Shown here: one piece after another, positions 1 to 8,444 of the stretch
How the letters are laid out: the number at the start of each line of letters is the position of its first letter
How positions within the stretch are numbered: position 1 is the first letter of the stretch
NCBI GenBank assembly: GCA_019828595.1
Contig: JAHQRK010000081.1
Coordinates: forward strand, 1-34,783
DNA: 34,783 bases
DNA from: Aphanomyces cochlioides
Taxonomy: Eukaryota; Oomycota; Saprolegniomycetes; Saprolegniales; Verrucalvaceae
Reading direction: 5' to 3'
Position numbers and translations under genes: made by a program
The notes under the pieces: generated by a model
What the model was told of the DNA's origin: nothing
What the model saw: the letters and a program-made list of their open reading frames with translations, nothing else
Database searches by the model: none

Positions 1-315
1 GAATGTTAAAAACATAGATTCTCGGCGTTCCAAGAAATTTCAACTGTTGTTGCTCAAAACTTAGCTTTGGCCATTGAAAACAACCAGTCGATGATTGAAT
101 TGCATATCGACACTTGCCATTTCCGATTTGAAACATTTGATCGAAAGTTCTCGAATCCAAATCGGAAGGTTACACCAAAAAGGTTCAAATGGACGGCTCA
201 AAACGGACACCGAAATGACGTGTCAACTATCAAGTCTCTCATGGTGTCTGCCACTAATTGTGGAGTCGATTTTGTTTTTGAAAGAGTTTCTCAAACAACG
301 ACTAACACAAAATAG
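1..315 (+). pseudogene. C-terminal relic of the F-box/LRR-like family
   Basis: The frame from about base 10 to 315 is open and ends in a stop. It aligns by eye with the last ~100 residues of the family members at 17.35, 27.5, 29.4 and 33.4 kb: an A-x-A-I-E/Q-N-N-Q/H-S/T segment, then a leucine-rich stretch, a basic P-(N/S)-R-(K/R)-V-x-x-K-R segment, and a closing A-x-x-C-G-V-D-F motif. No N-terminus is visible because the window begins here and there is a TAA in frame at base 7-9, so this is either a partial copy or the tail of a broken gene. The family is inferred to be F-box/LRR-like from its other members; no function can be assigned to this fragment. Confidence 0.55.
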
Positions 316-2390
316 TTTTTAAGGTAAAGACGAGATCTGTAGATGAATCCCAAGTGAAAGCTAAATTGCTTTCAAGAGGCTAATATTTCACTTTAAAGCA
401 CGCATTATATTGTCTTTTTCACCCAAATTTGTATTTTTTACCAAAATCGAATTCTATTCCAAATTGATTCGATCATACTGAAGTCAAGTATAAATGGACA
501 GTATGGCAAACGTCCCAAATTATTTACACGTGTGTCTGGGTGTATTTTGCGTGAATTAGGTAAAATCTCATTCTGATTGGCTGAGCGATTTGCAAAAAAT
601 CGATACATTTCGGTATGTGGATCGCATTGGAGACAATTCATTTTCTCATCGGTTGATTTCCCCCAATGACCGTTCCGTAAACAGTCGACACGGGGATTAA
701 TTGGAGACCTTGGTGAAGGAATTTATGTTGAAGCACTAAACTCTAAGATGCAACAATACCTATGTTCACATTATTTTCAGATATCCTACATCGTGCAGTG
801 AGTTGACCTCTATCGTAACGTCTGTTGAGGACTGAACCACCTGGAGGGGAAATTGCAGTTTGGCACTTAATATTTGGCTTCTAACGCACAACCAAGTTTA
901 GGTCCTCCGCTTGCCGTTATTTTGTCGTTCACAACGCTGCAAGGCATGACAATTAATCGTGAAATATTGAAGCTCAGGAATGGCAACCACTGGGACCGCA
1001 AGATTTAAGTCAAATGAATCTAGATTTTCTTCACAAAAATGATAGTCATTGAATCAGGCTTGGGCAGCCATTTTTAAACTTGTTTGACTTTAAAAACTAT
1101 TCCAATTATCAACAGAAACGAAAAGACTGACAGTGTACTTGTCTTTGGGACTTCATATCGTTGAGTCGGCAAAGATGAATCTATTTTCTTCAAATATGAA
1201 AATTCAGATCTTATCTCGTTCTGATTGGCTAGATTTCGAAATGGGGAAATTTGATTGGCTATAACTGAAGAAAGTACTTTCGAGATGGATGCATTTTCTT
1301 TGTTCCATTTTGCTTGTCCATGTCGGGCGAAAGGTTTTTAGCTTGCGTCCAGGAAACGTGACGAGCAAACTGCACTCTTTAACATTCTAGTCCATCCAGG
1401 ATTCATGATATTATACATGTTGAGAAGTTTAGTGAGCATTACGCTCAGTCAAAATAGCTTGAGCTTAAGACACACGCTTTTTTGCGACTCCCTTAAGCGT
1501 ACATTCATTTGAATCATCTCGTCAGTCTGTACTTGGAGGAGCATGGAAAAGAGCATGATTGATGATAAAATAGGCCAATCCAATAGATTAATCATATATT
1601 TTTATCGATTCATATGCGTGATTGAGTTATTTGAGCTGACACAAGTTTTCACATTACTCCACGGAAATTGCACTTTCAAATGCTCAAGAAGCGGCTACTT
1701 GCTTAAATCGTTCGGTAACTCCAGGTGTGTTTCAGGGATTCGAACGATTTTTTTAGAAATAACAGCTTCTTGTTTTGAGAGGCTTAACATGTTCTAAACA
1801 CATGCTTTCTCATTAACTTCAATCTCAGCAATTAATTTTGCGAGGAAGTCCGATTTTGTTTTCCGTGCCTTTGTTTATATTGTCAGAAGATAGCCACTCA
1901 CTGTTACTTCTCCCAAGAATGCCATGGACGACAAAGTCTCTATGCTCCAAACTTTGGAGCACTTAAGAATAACAACCGTAAAGCCATTGGGAAGAAGTGT
2001 AGCGAGTGATGGGTTGAACATCTGGTAGGACGGTGTGTCTTGGATTGCATATGAGCTTACAATACTTCATATGAAGTTCGGATGTTCAAACCAGCAAATT
2101 TGACTGTCTTTTGCTATTTCCACGCTAATGCACCCAGATTGAAAGAACCGTATGTTGTGATTTGTACTTTGTACGATGAAATGGAAATTACAGTCAAAAT
2201 TGCAAATTGCACCTCTATGTCGTTTCTGGCACCAATTTGGCCCGCCAAGAAATCCCAACTTGTTACGTCAGACACACATTTCAAAATCTCGTCCGTCGAG
2301 TTTGAAAATTCCGTGGAAGGGTGAGACCGTTGCTTGTTGTGTTTTCATGCAACTCCTGTATCGCCATACGCTCTTTTCCTCACAACCCTT
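316..2390. other. No recognised gene
   Basis: Only short unconvincing reading frames are seen. The stretch contains one copy of a ~190-bp dispersed repeat (415-605) and three GATTGGCT motifs (about 573, 1213 and 1251). It is AT-rich with no coding family recognised. Confidence 0.5.
415..605 (+). repeat. ~190-bp dispersed repeat, copy 1
   Basis: This stretch matches 7968-8163 in inverted orientation, starting at a shared TATTGTCTTTTTCACCCAAA and ending near a shared TTCTGATTGGCTGA. Both copies keep TACTGAAGTCAAGTATAAATG in the middle, with scattered mismatches. It has no coding frame; it may be a MITE-like or SINE-like unit. Confidence 0.6.
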
Positions 2391-2397
2391 CTGCTTG

Positions 2398-2413
2398 TCA
2401 TTGTGAAATTTGC
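2398..2413 (+). promoter_or_regulatory. Oomycete Inr + FPR core promoter
   Basis: TCATTGTGAAATTTGC resembles the oomycete initiator YCAYTYYN (one mismatch) directly followed by an exact flanking promoter region MWTTTNC. It lies 22 bp upstream of the ATG at 2435, typical of the short 5' leaders of oomycete genes, and supports that start codon over longer upstream frames. Confidence 0.55.
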
Positions 2414-2434
2414 TTTCAACGAGGAGCTTCAACG

Positions 2435-2800
2435 ATGCGCCTTTTCGTCTCCCTCGCGCTTGCTATGTCTGCTGTCGTGGCGTTCAACCAGCCTTCGCAA
2501 GACTCGTCAGTTATGTTGGCACACCAAGAAACGCCAATGAACTCTGCAGGCAATGACCTTCGCCTCCTTCGAGGAGGGAAAGGTGGCCAAGGAGGTGGAG
2601 AAGAGATCCTAGGAGGTGGCCGAGGAGGCAAAGGTGGCCGCGTTGGCAAAAGAAGACCGAACGGAAAATACCAAAAGAAAGGCTCCAAGCGCTTCCAAGA
2701 ACCCAAGGAAGAGATGGGTCGAAAGCGTAACAGCTATGGCGAAGGTGGTCGTCGAAACCCAGGAGGAAAGCATCCTTCGTTCTCAAGCATGCAGCAATAA
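2435..2800 (+). CDS. Small secreted Gly/Lys-rich protein with RxLR-like motif
   Basis: A 121-residue protein. Residues 1-16 form a clear signal peptide: a short positive N-terminus, a hydrophobic core rich in Leu/Ala/Val, and Ala at likely cleavage positions around 13-16. An R-L-L-R tetrapeptide sits at residues 43-46, about 27 residues after the likely cleavage site and within the usual spacing of oomycete RxLR effectors. An EE pair follows at 56-57, but the normal EER is incomplete. From residue 46 on the chain is very basic and glycine-rich (repeated GGKGG/GGRGG) with K/R clusters and no cysteines. The ATG at 2435 is chosen over an in-frame ATG at 2321 because signal peptide and promoter fit it. 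It could be a host-translocated effector, or a secreted low-complexity protein whose RLLR is a chance match; Saprolegniales generally lack canonical RxLR effectors. Function unknown. Confidence 0.6.
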   Translation: MRLFVSLALAMSAVVAFNQPSQDSSVMLAHQETPMNSAGNDLRLLRGGKGGQGGGEEILGGGRGGKGGRVGKRRPNGKYQKKGSKRFQEPKEEMGRKRNSYGEGGRRNPGGKHPSFSSMQQ

Positions 2801-3607
2801 GCTTCGTCGCCCGAAGGGGATACCGCAATATAATTGAAATTTGTGTGTGTCGTCGTCCGACGGACAATTGTCTAGAAGTAAGACGCCAAAGCAATTTGGG
2901 ACCATCAGACACTGTAGCTACTTCGTTAGGTATCCCTCCAACTGAACGAACTACTCTCGATTGACTACTATCACGCCACTTGACGATAAGTTTACACTGA
3001 TGGCATTGCAACTTCATCATTTTAAAGTCAACTCGATTCTTCTCTGCAAGTCTTGCCTCACACGTCGATCAAACAGCACTGGTGTATTATATGCCGGGTA
3101 AATAAGAAACATTTATTGAGAAGCATAATCAAGCACTATGTATACGTATAATCCGTCGTTGAAGAGCAATCAACATTGGAGATAAACAATGGATACGCGT
3201 CTAAATACACAACAATTCCAGGCGTCAGTGGTTAATGTCATTCAGTGGTAAAGGACAATAAAGATTTTACCGCGCGAGAGACGCCAGACATCCGCCCAGA
3301 AAATTGCGCTTACCGTAGCGAAGCGGAGGTCGAGTGTAAAATTTTATGCATGCGGACGACTCGAACACCAAAAAGGGATTTCTTTATTTTCTTTCTCGTC
3401 GGGAAAGGCGGCAGGCAGGCTGTAAGGCTTAGGACGCTAAGAAGAAATGGAGAACCGGGCGTATAATGGACTTGAGTAAACGTTGATATTGGTTTTTTCC
3501 AAAAATTGAGTCATTTCCAAGCAGTAAACCTCTATTTCAAACTTTGAATTCTGAATCATAACGTCCTTTGTGGGCAGAGACTAAATGAGATATCAATTCA
3601 TGTACAC
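2801..3607. other. No recognised gene
   Basis: Downstream flank of the secreted-protein gene up to the outer Tc1-like element. A 73-codon plus-strand frame at 3245-3466 shows no recognisable family and is not called. Confidence 0.5.
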
Positions 3608-3613
3608 TAACTA

Positions 3614-3641
3614 CTCTGTTCCATAAAAATTGCTACGGTGT
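3614..3641 (+). repeat. Left TIR of outer Tc1-like element
   Basis: Begins CTCTGTTCCATAAAAATTGC and is the inverted counterpart of about 12950-12977. The TA target duplication is at 3612-3613. Confidence 0.7.
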
Positions 3642-3764
3642 TTATACTTGAATAAAGTGTACTAGTGTCTCCAGAAATAACTTGATTTTTGTATTGAGCC
3701 TCACAATAAAATATGCTACAGTGTAGTGCCTACAAAATATAATTGAAAGTGTCTTTTATATTAA

Positions 3765-3778
3765 CCCTCTCGTGTGGG
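3765..3778 (+). repeat. piggyBac left TIR (TTAA at 3761-3764)
   Basis: CCCTCTCGTGTGGG, the inverted partner of 12085-12098 with two mismatches, directly preceded by TTAA. Confidence 0.85.
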
Positions 3779-3802
3779 CCACCCTGCGATTCCCAGGTTG
3801 GC
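3778..3802. repeat. piggyBac left subterminal palindrome
   Basis: A 25-bp imperfect palindrome with outer arms GCCA.CCTG / CAGG.TGGC around GATTC, overlapping the end of the left TIR. It is related to the palindromes at 12011-12037 and 11936-11948, and is a plausible transposase recognition site (inference). Confidence 0.65.
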
Positions 3803-4040
3803 GGCTAAGCCAATCAAAGAGACAAAAAGTAGGATAAATCCTTAGTAATTTGTCCAATCAAAAACCGTCATTTTGAACTTCAACTAGTAATTTAAATAAA
3901 AATCACCCACTTGCGCGCGATTCGCATTGTAGTAACTAAATTCTAGCCAATCGTAGATAAGACCGGAGTACTGACTTCAACTTTTTCAATTACCATTGAA
4001 TTCAAATCCACAACAGTCACATCATGCGATGAACTTCTCT

Positions 4041-4713
4041 TTACTGTGTAGGACCAGCGGCATCGAGCGGCGCAGATGCATGATCATCATCGCCAGCAGT
4101 AATATCAACATTGGCGGTCGCTTGCTCATCGGCAACTTCCTGGGCATTCACATCAACAACTTCCGGGACTTCGAGCGGCACTTGCGCACCAACTTCTGGG
4201 ACTTCTGCTGTCGCTTGTGCATCGGCAGTTTCCAATGCTTCAAACTGCGTATGGGTAACATCGGTTTCCGGTACATCGAGCGGCTCTTGCGCTCCAGTAG
4301 CTTCTTGAACTTCAAGCGGCGCTTGCGCATCAACAGGTTCCAAGGTTTCAATCGGTTCAGCGACGGCAACAGCTTCCGGCGAAACAAGACCAATGACTTC
4401 GACTGATACGGGTGGTGCAACATCAAGGTTTTCTGGCGGCGCTTGTGCGGCAACATTTTGCGAGACATCAATTGGAGCTGCCACGTCAACGGTTCGTCAG
4501 GCTTCAGGAACGATTGGCACGAGCCACCCACCGTTGAGAATTGCATCTTGACCACCGGCAGTTTGAGGTGCCAATTCACCCCAGTCATGTTGAGGTGGCC
4601 GGGGGTTGCGGTTGTTACGACGAGCGGGTGAGTATTGGCAGCGGCCGCGGTCGTTTGGACGCGATTAAGACCGGCGACGGCTGCCGCCTCGACCGCCGTG
4701 ATAACGGCCATGG
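4041..4713 (-). pseudogene. piggyBac second gene, 3' part (RG-rich then AVPE-rich)
   Basis: This is the continuation of the gene starting at 7786, separated from its 5' part by the inner transposon. If the insertion and one TA copy are removed, the frame joins exactly (88 codons, then a TAC codon across the TA, then this part), giving 312 codons in all. The first ~70 codons here are rich in Arg, Gly, Asn and Pro, including Tyr-His-Gly and Arg-Gly-Gly units. From about 4490 to the stop the protein becomes Ala/Val/Pro/Glu-rich with loose 10-12-residue repeats of the type APLEVPE and no predicted globular domain. Two in-frame stops break it (TAA at 4667-4665, TGA at 4499-4497); the reading on both sides of each stop is consistent in composition. 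The last ~147 codons before the 4041 stop are open from an internal ATG. Function unknown. Confidence 0.6.
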
Positions 4714-4715
4714 TA

Positions 4716-4740
4716 CCGTCCGTTTGGGCACGGCGAAAGC
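4716..4740 (+). repeat. Left TIR of inner mariner-type element
   Basis: Starts CCGTCCGTTTGGGCACGGC and is the inverted partner of 7496-7520. TA precedes it at 4714-4715. Confidence 0.85.
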
Positions 4741-4986
4741 GAGCTCCACAATTTTGCGAATTTCGATCTGAAATTTTGAGAGTGTATTTTAATGACCAAG
4801 TTTACACGCTGTACAAAATATTGCGCGCATTGAGTGAGAAATCAATGAGAAAAACAAGGTTAAAGTCTTGACATTTGTATGCAAACTTTCAAAAAAAGGA
4901 TGAAAAAATGTTGAAAAATGACTTTTCATGATTAAAATACTGAAGAATTAAAAACATATCCAATGGAATATTTTTATTGTTCAACT

Positions 4987-7171
4987 TTACAAGTCAATCA
5001 CAGTGCAAGAACTGTTTTCGTTCGTCTCAAGAGCATGACGACTGTGTGAAGCTTGGATAAACAAACTCCTGCCAAGTTCAGCGTCAGGATGAAGCCAACG
5101 ACTCTCTGAGGAAGACTTCTTTGTTCTTTTGCCTCCTCGCGTATGTGTTGGTATTCGACGAACTCCGCTCCGATTACCAATCCCTGGAACGACGGCTCCC
5201 TGTGCAGCAATCACTGACAAGAGGTTTGATCCAAAACATTTTGTAATATCCTCAATAATTCGTCGTCCCGAAGGAACTCCTGCGTCAGGGCCGAGTGAAT
5301 GATCAAGAAGACGGAGGTAAGCTTTATCAATTTCTTTCGGAGTCGACGAACTAAACTTCATAGGCGATCAACAGGAAGCTGGGATGTCCAAAAGCGATGC
5401 AAATCGAAGGCGTCGTGGACGTCTTTATTCCGTGACGAGTCCCAGCACATGAGCTCAGGACTATTTCCGACAGGACGACCGGCAAAAGCAGTTCCATCGT
5501 TTAGCCCCAGTACTGGTAATAAGCATTTTGAATAAAATCCTTTCTGTTTCATCCATTTAATAGTTGACTCAGTTGACTTACATGTCAATTGAGGCAGCGC
5601 ATCATGATGAAAAAACCAATTGTCTGCGTGTATTGTGCCCCTCACAACATCTTGAGGCTCCTTCACAATGTTGTTCAATAAGCTCTGTAATGCAGCAGTG
5701 TTGCTTCATCGCCGCGGCTTGCGAAATTATTTTTTCCAATTGGCTCCGTAGAGCGATAAGTAGGGATTTTCAGCCTTGCGATGGTCTATGACACAACAGA
5801 TACCAGGTTTTGCAGAAGTACACAGCAGCTGAAGCTGTTTGAATTTATTTGTTGCCATGATTGAGGTGTCATGAATATGAGCCATTTTTAATTGATAGAC
5901 ATGGATTATTCCAATGGAGTTAAGCTTTAATTTCATCGCTTTGCCAACACCTGGCAGAACTGAAATACAGTCCATATCGTAAATATCTATTGCATTGTAC
6001 ATTATCTTCAGGCTAGACATTTGCATGCAGTACCTTTATCATTCAGACGACCCGACACTACCCATGGTGAGCCTCCAAAGGCTAGTTTTCGCACACGATC
6101 AATTTCAAACTTTTGATATTTTGAGTAATCGTCTATTGATCGAATACATCAGCCGCTGTAAACAAAAGGATAACAACGAGCTCCTACTTGGCGGCCATCA
6201 GGAAACTGTTGAATAGCACATCCAAAGGAGAAACGAGCTTCAACAGGAAATTTAACATTAAGATAAGGTTTTCGATCTAAAAGATCACCATCGTTGCTAA
6301 CTCGGCCATGTAAACCCCTTTTAACCTGAATTTGCGTCTTTTTGCCCCCACTAGCATGATACCCAATTTCAATTTTTCGATGAGTTTCATCCCAATGTAT
6401 AATTTGCGATAATTCAAGTTTACCTGTTTTAGTTGAATCAAACACATCAGGGCATGGCCCCATTTCATCAATATTCCATTTCCAAATTTCTAGTCGAACT
6501 GCAAGTTGTCTAGAATAATTATAACGAGCATTTGCCCATGAACTTGTGATGTCGCAATTTCCTTGTTTTTGTCGTAGAATTGATGATTTAATTGGATTTA
6601 ATCATTGATATGCAGAATAAATTGCTGATAATCCAAGATTTTCAGCTCCAGATTGCACGCGGTAGATATTAACAGCATCAGTTGTTTGGCGAATACTGGC
6701 GCCCATTTCCATGCAATCGGCAATAAGTTGAGATTCAAAGGATCCATCCAATATCAATTTATTGTAGCCACCATAATTCAAAGATTTACCAGTGTACACA
6801 AGACCTGCATTAATACATGACATGTAATCAAGTAGAGTAAAAATAACAGAATTTCGAGAGCCAGGAGGAATTTTGAAGGCTTGCATAATTTGGAAAATTG
6901 TACCCTTTTCAACAAACCATTCGCTTACAGGAGGAGAGCCAAGGACATGGGAATAGTAGACAATGTATGAGAGACGCAAATGGTCGGGATGAACAGAAGA
7001 ATTAACCTGAATTGAATTAACACATTGTTGATTGAGTGGTTGTGGACTAATTGGAAGTGGAGAAGGCGCTAGAAACTGTGGTTCCTGTGAGTTAACACCT
7101 GCAGTAACAATGGCATTGCGACCCTGCTTTCGCCGGTAGGCCAAGCCTTTACGACGTGACGTCTTTGGCAT
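4987..7171 (-). pseudogene. DDE-type transposase of inner mariner-type element
   Basis: The ATG at 7171 opens a 189-codon segment with a basic N-terminus, a Pro/Gln-rich linker and a helix-turn-helix-like region ending at a TGA (6604-6602). The same frame continues through 6149 with a WDETH segment (first catalytic Asp, about 6380), then a second TGA, more open frame, and frameshifts near 6026, 5680 and 5361. Later pieces hold a HADNWFFHHDAL segment (second Asp), GRPVGNSPELM-x-WDSS-x-NKD (third acidic position) and a C-terminal KFSSSTPK...GVPSGRRI segment ending at 4987. The order D...D...D matches IS630/Tc1/mariner-type transposases, here a divergent branch. At least two nonsense codons and about three frameshifts make it inactive. 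Confidence 0.7.
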
Positions 7172-7218
7172 GCCAAGTCAATTAGAAAGTGTTGGGCAAG
7201 AGGCAAGAGACGATCATA

Positions 7219-7236
7219 TATCCGGATATCCGGATA
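7219..7236. promoter_or_regulatory. 18-bp perfect palindrome upstream of the inner transposase
   Basis: TATCCGGATATCCGGATA is self-complementary over 18 bp. It lies about 50 bp upstream of the transposase ATG at 7171, inside the element. Possible protein-binding site; role inferred only from position. Confidence 0.4.
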
Positions 7237-7495
7237 ATGATGCATATTTAAATTGGTTGACAGTTTATTGAATACATGTGTGGAAAATTTTCAAGTTTCA
7301 AATGCGAAATATAATTGAAAATTTAACCCTAAACCTCCTTCAAAATCCATTGATTTGCTATCTCCTCACTCAAATAAAAAATGAACATCAATCCGATTGG
7401 CCCACGCCGAGCAGGAGAATATTCTGCGTGGCGTGGTGTTTTCAGAATTGTCAGAAGTGGAATAGTCATCGAGGAGATGTCGTTACAAACTCAGC

Positions 7496-7520
7496 ACTTT
7501 TGCCGTGCCCAAACGGACGG
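7496..7520 (-). repeat. Right TIR of inner mariner-type element
   Basis: Read on the minus strand it starts CCGTCCGTTTGGGCACGGC, then diverges with two mismatches. TA follows at 7521-7522. Confidence 0.85.
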
Positions 7521-7522
7521 TA

Positions 7523-7786
7523 GGAGTAGTCAGCGTTGCGGCGGTCGTTGTAATAAGGTATGTTGTTGTACCCTCTTGGCTCGTCATTGCGGTCATAAGA
7601 TCGACGGTTGAGACGGTCTTCATATGCTTCAAAGCGGCGCTGCACTGATGCCGCTCGTTGTCTGCGACGTCGCTGAGTCGCTGTTTCCATATTGTTGTTC
7701 GCCGGCGCAGCGGCCGCTGGTGCCGCTCCAGCTATGATCGGTGTGGACGTCATGTTGCACAGGAACTGCATCGACATGTTGGCCAT
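7523..7786 (-). pseudogene. piggyBac second gene, 5' part
   Basis: The ATG at 7786 is chosen because a perfect oomycete Inr+FPR sequence ends 14 bp upstream. The 88 codons before the inner transposon encode an Ala-rich stretch (residues ~17-30), then an Arg-rich segment (RRRRQRAASVQRRFEAYEDR) and Tyr/Asn/Arg-rich sequence. The reading then runs into the mariner-type insertion at TA 7521-7522 and continues at 4713. The combined product resembles no family I recognise; the Arg/Tyr/Gly composition suggests nucleic-acid binding (inference). It sits downstream of the transposase gene on the same strand, with its own promoter-like sequence, so it is probably a separate transcript. It is broken by the insertion and by two later stops. 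Confidence 0.65.
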
Positions 7787-7800
7787 GGTCAATACGCGAC

Positions 7801-7814
7801 AAATTGGAAAGTGG
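7801..7814 (-). promoter_or_regulatory. Oomycete Inr + FPR, second piggyBac gene
   Basis: On the minus strand this reads CCACTTTCCAATTT, an exact match to YCAYTYYN followed by MWTTT, ending 14 bp before the ATG at 7786. Confidence 0.65.
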
Positions 7815-7887
7815 GAAAACCGTTGAAATGACAGTTGAAATTGTTTTACCAATGATGTCCTTGTATACACCTTTACATTTGACTACT

Positions 7888-8355
7888 TCTGTAGCTTAGC
7901 TGTACATCGTCCTCTTCGCATCGTGCTGGATCGACCCCAACTCAAGCTTTTATATTTTATTTTTCAAATCGATCTGCAACTCGATCAGCCAATCAGAATC
8001 GAGTATTTACCAAGTTCACGCAAAACACACCTATACACACGTGAATTTTATTTGGCCAATTTACCGTACTTTTCATTTATACTTGACTTCAGTATGATGG
8101 AATCGATTTGGAAATGAACTCAATTTTGGTAGAAAAATACAAATTTGGGTGAAAAAGACAATACTCAGTTAACCTCTTCGCATCGTGCAGGTACAGGGAT
8201 CAATCCCAGCGAGTGATCAAACCCGTTATTCATGTCTCTTTTTGTAATAAAAACCTCTTTCCTTTCTAAAAGATTGTCAATTTCGTCATCATATCACAGC
8301 TCAGTGGTTTGTCGCCGTGCTCGTAGCCGAAAGGTCCAGGGATCAAACCCACTCG
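7888..8355 (+). repeat. tRNA-derived (SINE-like) sequences
   Basis: Three stretches resemble tRNA internal promoter boxes. At 8293-8352, AGCTCAGTGGTT (A box) is followed after ~35 bp by GGTCCAGGGATCAAACCC (B box), with a CTCGTAGCCGAAAGG stretch like an anticodon/variable region. At about 7892-7935 and 8170-8205 a shared CCTCTTCGCATCGTGC precedes GGATCGACCCC and GGGATCAATCCC. None has a complete acceptor stem, so none is a functional tRNA gene. They lie between the two piggyBac genes, around the ~190-bp repeat. Confidence 0.45.
7968..8163 (-). repeat. ~190-bp dispersed repeat, copy 2
   Basis: Inverted match of 415-605, with about 80% identity judged by eye. This copy lies within the piggyBac element, between the two genes. 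Confidence 0.6.
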
Positions 8356-8444
8356 TGCGCCTTAACAATTTATACATTTTTTTCGTTGTCGCTAAACCAA
8401 AACGAGTGACTTCTTGGTCTTGGGTTCTTTCTCGCTCTGCTTCT

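Larger units (their letters stand above)
4716..7520 (-). mobile_element. Tc1/mariner-superfamily element nested in piggyBac gene
   Basis: Both ends start with CCGTCCGTTTGGGCACGGC (perfect over 19 bp, and about 25 bp with two mismatches), inverted at 4716 and 7520, with TA immediately outside both ends (4714-4715 and 7521-7522). Length is 2805 bp. It carries a minus-strand DDE-type transposase broken by stops and frameshifts. Precise removal of element plus one TA restores a continuous reading frame in the host gene, apart from the two later stops, which confirms the boundaries. Termini, TA target and transposase motifs all point to the Tc1/mariner (IS630) superfamily; the subgroup is not identified. 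Confidence 0.85.

Noticed and set aside
2511..3020. 169-codon minus-strand frame over the secreted-protein gene
   Set aside because: Its complement gives a signal peptide and promoter-supported start on the plus strand; the minus frame has no recognisable domain.
4111..4771. Plus-strand frames over the second piggyBac gene
   Set aside because: They are antisense to a compositionally coherent minus-strand reading that joins exactly with the part beyond the inner transposon.
4717..7521. The inverted CCGTCCGTTTGGGCACGGC as a duplicated coding motif in opposite genes
   Set aside because: Its position directly inside TA on both sides of a transposase fits TIRs, and excision restores a frame, so a shared coding motif is not needed.
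8286..8352. Functional tRNA gene
   Set aside because: A- and B-box-like segments are present, but acceptor-stem pairing could not be found and the T-loop consensus is altered.
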